Assembly (NCBI GenBank): GCA_903918595.1
Contig: CAIXFB010000288.1
Coordinates: 1 to 16,859 of the forward strand
Reading direction: 5' to 3'
From: an uncultured Actinomycetes bacterium
Lineage (GTDB): Bacteria > Actinomycetota > Actinomycetes > S36-B12
DNA length: 16,859 bases
Under the pieces are notes generated by a model, which did no database searches, had not been told where the DNA came from, and saw only the letters and a list, made by a program, of their open reading frames with translations. A program made the translations under genes and the position numbers. This document shows, one piece after another, positions 15,053 through 16,859 of this stretch (the stretch's first letter is position 1; every line of letters begins with the position of its first letter).

Positions 15053-15399
15053 CGATCTAATCCGAGCAAGGTTTGATCCTCGGCGGTAAGGGCCTCGCTA
15101 TTTGCTCCTGAGTCAAATGAGGCAGCATCTGGATCAGTTTCGATGATGTGCATCGCTGCCTGTTCTGGTGAAAGACCGTGCTCTTCATGGATCGATTCGT
15201 CATGGCGCGGATACACGACCCCATCAAAGGAACCTTCACCGCCGGGATTACCCGTGAGGGCGTTGTGGAGAGCCTCAGCTTCCATCACCATGGTGAGCCG
15301 ATCCGCCTGATCTGCGTCGTCGCCTGCAGGGTCGGTGGCGTTAGCCGTTTGCTTGAGAACTTCCTGAGGGGACTCAGCATGAGCAAATTCTTCATTCAT
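15043..15399 (-). CDS. Hypothetical acidic protein (118 aa), unrecognised
   Basis: I do not recognise this family. The product is strongly acidic (many D and E, few K and R), with no cysteine, signal peptide or membrane segment, and is probably partly disordered at both ends. The middle has a helix-prone part (ADRLTMVMEAEALHNALTG, 34-52), a glycine-rich turn NPGGEGSFDGVVYPRHDE, then HGLSPEQAAMHIIETD. ATG 15399 is chosen for the perfect GGAGG (15406-15410) six bases upstream; upstream extension to 15471 lacks such a site. The gene is real on the strength of that site, an uninterrupted frame and plausible codon use. It diverges from the desaturase and overlaps the LapA-like gene tail to tail by ten bases. 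Confidence 0.65.
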   Translation of the reverse strand: MNEEFAHAESPQEVLKQTANATDPAGDDADQADRLTMVMEAEALHNALTGNPGGEGSFDGVVYPRHDESIHEEHGLSPEQAAMHIIETDPDAASFDSGANSEALTAEDQTLLGLDRHE

Positions 15400-15409
15400 A
15401 GGGAACCTC

Positions 15410-15430
15410 CGTTGGCTGGTACTCCCAACG
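15410..15430 (-). promoter_or_regulatory. Hairpin abutting the ribosome-binding site of the acidic protein gene
   Basis: CGTTGG and CCAACG (six-base perfect arms, nine-base loop) lie directly before the GGAGG of the minus-strand gene, sharing one base with it. In RNA the stem could mask or expose the ribosome-binding site; in DNA it could be an operator. The rest of the divergent gap 15400-15509 shows no clear promoter for either gene. Confidence 0.35.
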
Positions 15431-15509
15431 TAACCGATAACTGAGTCTGAAACTGCCCTGACGAGACTCATGCTGCAACCGTGGGCCTGAATGTGACACA
15501 GTTGTCCCC

Positions 15510-16454
15510 ATGACCTCCCTGGCTGAAGACATAGTCGCCCAGCGGCTCTTGATCGATCTCGAACCTGTTGTCGAGCGTGAACTCAATCGACACATTGTGC
15601 AGGCCAAGGAGTGGTTCCCGCACGAATACATCCCATGGAGCATTGGTCAGGATTTCTCGGGTCCTTTGGGAGGCAAGGAATGGACTCCCGACGAGCAGAT
15701 GTTCAGTGAGGTAGCTCGAACAAGTCTGATCATTAATCTGCTCACTGAAGACAACCTGCCGAGCTATCACCACGAAATCGCTGCAATTTTCGGTCGAGAC
15801 GGCGCGTGGGGCGAGTGGGTTGGTCGTTGGACAGCCGAGGAAGGCCGACACGGTACGGCTATCCGTGATTATCTGGTCGTGACCCGCGCAGTGGATCCCA
15901 TCGCGATGGAACGGGCCCGAATGCTGCACATGACTGAGGGCTTCGAAGCCATTCACCCGGGTATTCTGGCAGGACTTTCGTATGTCTCCTTCCAAGAGTT
16001 GGCTACGCGCGTTTCGCACAGAAATACCGGAACGGCTACGGGTGATCCGATCGCTGAGCAGCTGCTCGCTCGCATTGCCCTCGATGAGAATTTGCACATG
16101 GTGTTCTATCGCAATGTTCTTGAAGCCGCGTTCGAGCTAACCCCCGACGACACCATGGTCGCCGTTATGCAAAGTGTGCGAGATTTCGCTATGCCAGGGC
16201 ACGGGATTGAAGGATTCACCCGAAAGGCCGTCGAAATTGCGGTGGCTGGAATCTACGATCTGAAGCAACACCGCGACGAAGTCATCATGCCGGTGCTGCG
16301 CAAGTGGCGGGTATTCGACCGCAACGATCTTGGGCCAGTAGGTGAGGCCGCGCGCATCGAACTGGCGGAATTGCTCGCTGACATGGACGTGAACGTCGAC
16401 CGATTCGAAAACCGGCGAGAAGCGCTCCGAAAGCGGCTGTTCGGCGAAAGCTGA
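15510..16454 (+). CDS. Acyl-[acyl-carrier-protein] desaturase, DesA type
   Basis: A soluble diiron enzyme that introduces a double bond into an acyl chain carried on acyl carrier protein, using O2 and reduced ferredoxin. All six iron ligands of plant stearoyl-ACP desaturase have equivalents: E80 (TEDNLPSYH), E111 and H114 (EEGRHG), E163 (FQELATRVSHRNT), and E193 and H196 (DENLHM). The 314 residues match the actinobacterial DesA1/DesA2 group, shorter than plant enzymes because no transit peptide is present. It should be active. In mycobacteria these enzymes serve mycolic acid or membrane lipid synthesis; here membrane fatty acids are more likely, but the host lipid type is unknown. ATG 15510 has no clear ribosome-binding site. 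The small protein downstream starts two bases after its stop codon, so they are probably co-translated. Confidence 0.95.
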   Translation: MTSLAEDIVAQRLLIDLEPVVERELNRHIVQAKEWFPHEYIPWSIGQDFSGPLGGKEWTPDEQMFSEVARTSLIINLLTEDNLPSYHHEIAAIFGRDGAWGEWVGRWTAEEGRHGTAIRDYLVVTRAVDPIAMERARMLHMTEGFEAIHPGILAGLSYVSFQELATRVSHRNTGTATGDPIAEQLLARIALDENLHMVFYRNVLEAAFELTPDDTMVAVMQSVRDFAMPGHGIEGFTRKAVEIAVAGIYDLKQHRDEVIMPVLRKWRVFDRNDLGPVGEAARIELAELLADMDVNVDRFENRREALRKRLFGES

Positions 16455-16455
16455 C

Positions 16456-16632
16456 ATGTCCGCTTGGCTCGTGTCCTGGCGTGACCGAGTCCGTGCTGCG
16501 CAGGCCACCTCACATTCGGTGGCACTCCGCTCGCTGTACGCCGAGCTCGTGACGAACATGGGGGATGAGCAGGCATCGCAAGTCTGGCTCGAGGAGATGT
16601 CGGGTTGGGATGCGAGTGCGATCACGGGCTGA
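16456..16632 (+). CDS. Small hypothetical protein, 58 aa, coupled to the desaturase
   Basis: ATG 16456 follows the desaturase stop after a single base (TGACATG), and the frame runs to TGA 16630-16632. The product begins MSAWLVSWRDRVRAAQ and ends WLEEMSGWDASAITG; it is helical, soluble, tryptophan-rich for its size (four W in 58) and has no cysteine or membrane segment. I do not recognise the family. Coupled spacing, intact frame and coding-like codon use support a real gene; no separate ribosome-binding site is visible, which fits translational coupling. It might modulate or bind the desaturase, but only position suggests this. Confidence 0.6.
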   Translation: MSAWLVSWRDRVRAAQATSHSVALRSLYAELVTNMGDEQASQVWLEEMSGWDASAITG

Positions 16633-16644
16633 GATGATTCGCGT

Positions 16645-16859
16645 ATGAGCACTCCTGATGCAACACCGCGCCCTTGGTCCAGCAGATCCCCACAGAAGTA
16701 CCTGCTCAGCCTGATCATGGTGGCGCTCGCCGTGGCTCTGGTGACTACTGGACTCGGCTACATCGCCGATGGTCGTGGTGGTCTTGTGCCGTATCTGATC
16801 GTCATTGGCGGTCCGCTCATCAGTGGCTATTACATCTGGTACTTCACTCGTTATCAGTC
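16645..16859 (+). CDS. Small membrane protein, 3' end beyond the window
   Basis: ATG 16645 opens a frame with no stop to the window end (71 complete codons). After a polar N-terminus (MSTPDATPRPWSSRSPQKY) come two hydrophobic helices, about residues 20-40 (LLSLIMVALAVALVTTGLGY) and 48-68 (LVPYLIVIGGPLISGYYIWY). No family is recognised; it may be a two-helix protein or the start of something larger. It starts 12 bp after the small protein's stop and is probably in the same transcript. There is no strong ribosome-binding site. Confidence 0.6.
   Translation, partial: MSTPDATPRPWSSRSPQKYLLSLIMVALAVALVTTGLGYIADGRGGLVPYLIVIGGPLISGYYIWYFTRYQ

Noticed and set aside
15495..15506. GACA-n4-TGTC inverted repeat just before the desaturase start
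   Set aside because: Four-base arms are expected by chance at this frequency.
15468..16718. Two overlapping open frames (209 and 193 codons) on the minus strand opposite the desaturase and small protein
   Set aside because: The plus strand encodes all six diiron ligands in order; the minus-strand products have no recognisable motif.
1..16859. Search for mobile elements, CRISPR-like repeats, tRNA/rRNA, riboswitches, toxin-antitoxin or defence genes
   Set aside because: None seen: genes are tightly packed, compositionally uniform by eye and of housekeeping or metabolic type, so no novel multi-gene system is claimed.

Overview
The window reads as chromosomal DNA of an actinobacterium (Actinomycetota). 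GC content looks moderate, about mid-50s percent by eye and lower than Streptomyces or Mycobacterium. The lineage call rests on gene content and order: a TRAM-domain RNA methyltransferase beside an APC permease with a long soluble tail, single-subunit AcnA aconitase, actinobacterial-type Dxs, an HRDC-type RNase D next to a DUF3000 protein, a DUF4916 Nudix-like protein, and a DesA-type acyl-ACP desaturase. From memory, the Mycobacterium tuberculosis segment Rv2679 (echA15), Rv2680, Rv2681, dxs1, Rv2689c, Rv2690c carries many of the same families in similar order. This is therefore an ancestral actinobacterial neighbourhood. An uncultured aquatic lineage is possible, but that is only a guess.

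Layout. Positions 2-7463 (plus strand): the 3' part of an APC permease, a 23S/tRNA m5U-type methyltransferase, aconitase, and 1-deoxy-D-xylulose-5-phosphate synthase. A perfect 18-bp palindrome lies directly before aconitase. Positions 7464-7552 hold two hairpins between the convergent dxs and fadB-type genes. Positions 7544-13300 (minus strand, read right to left): msrB, a DUF3000 protein, RNase D, thiolase, and the fused enoyl-CoA hydratase/3-hydroxyacyl-CoA dehydrogenase. The thiolase and fused enzyme overlap by 4 bp and form a beta-oxidation pair with its own 16-bp operator-like palindrome. Positions 13417-15052: a DUF4916 protein (+), an enoyl-CoA hydratase-family protein (-), and a small LapA-like membrane protein (+). 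Positions 15043-16859: an acidic unknown protein (-), then an acyl-ACP desaturase (+), a 58-aa small protein (+) and the start of a small membrane protein (+) that runs off the window.

Functionally the region mixes central carbon metabolism (aconitase, beta-oxidation to acetyl-CoA), isoprenoid precursor synthesis (dxs), RNA processing/modification (RNase D, TRAM methyltransferase), repair of oxidised methionine (msrB) and lipid modification (desaturase). I found no mobile element, CRISPR array, phage gene, tRNA or rRNA, and nothing that looks like a new multi-gene system. No stretch longer than about 120 bases lacks a gene. The most useful leads are two operator-like palindromes, possible leaderless promoters, two small unknown proteins, and atypical active-site residues in two enzyme-family members.
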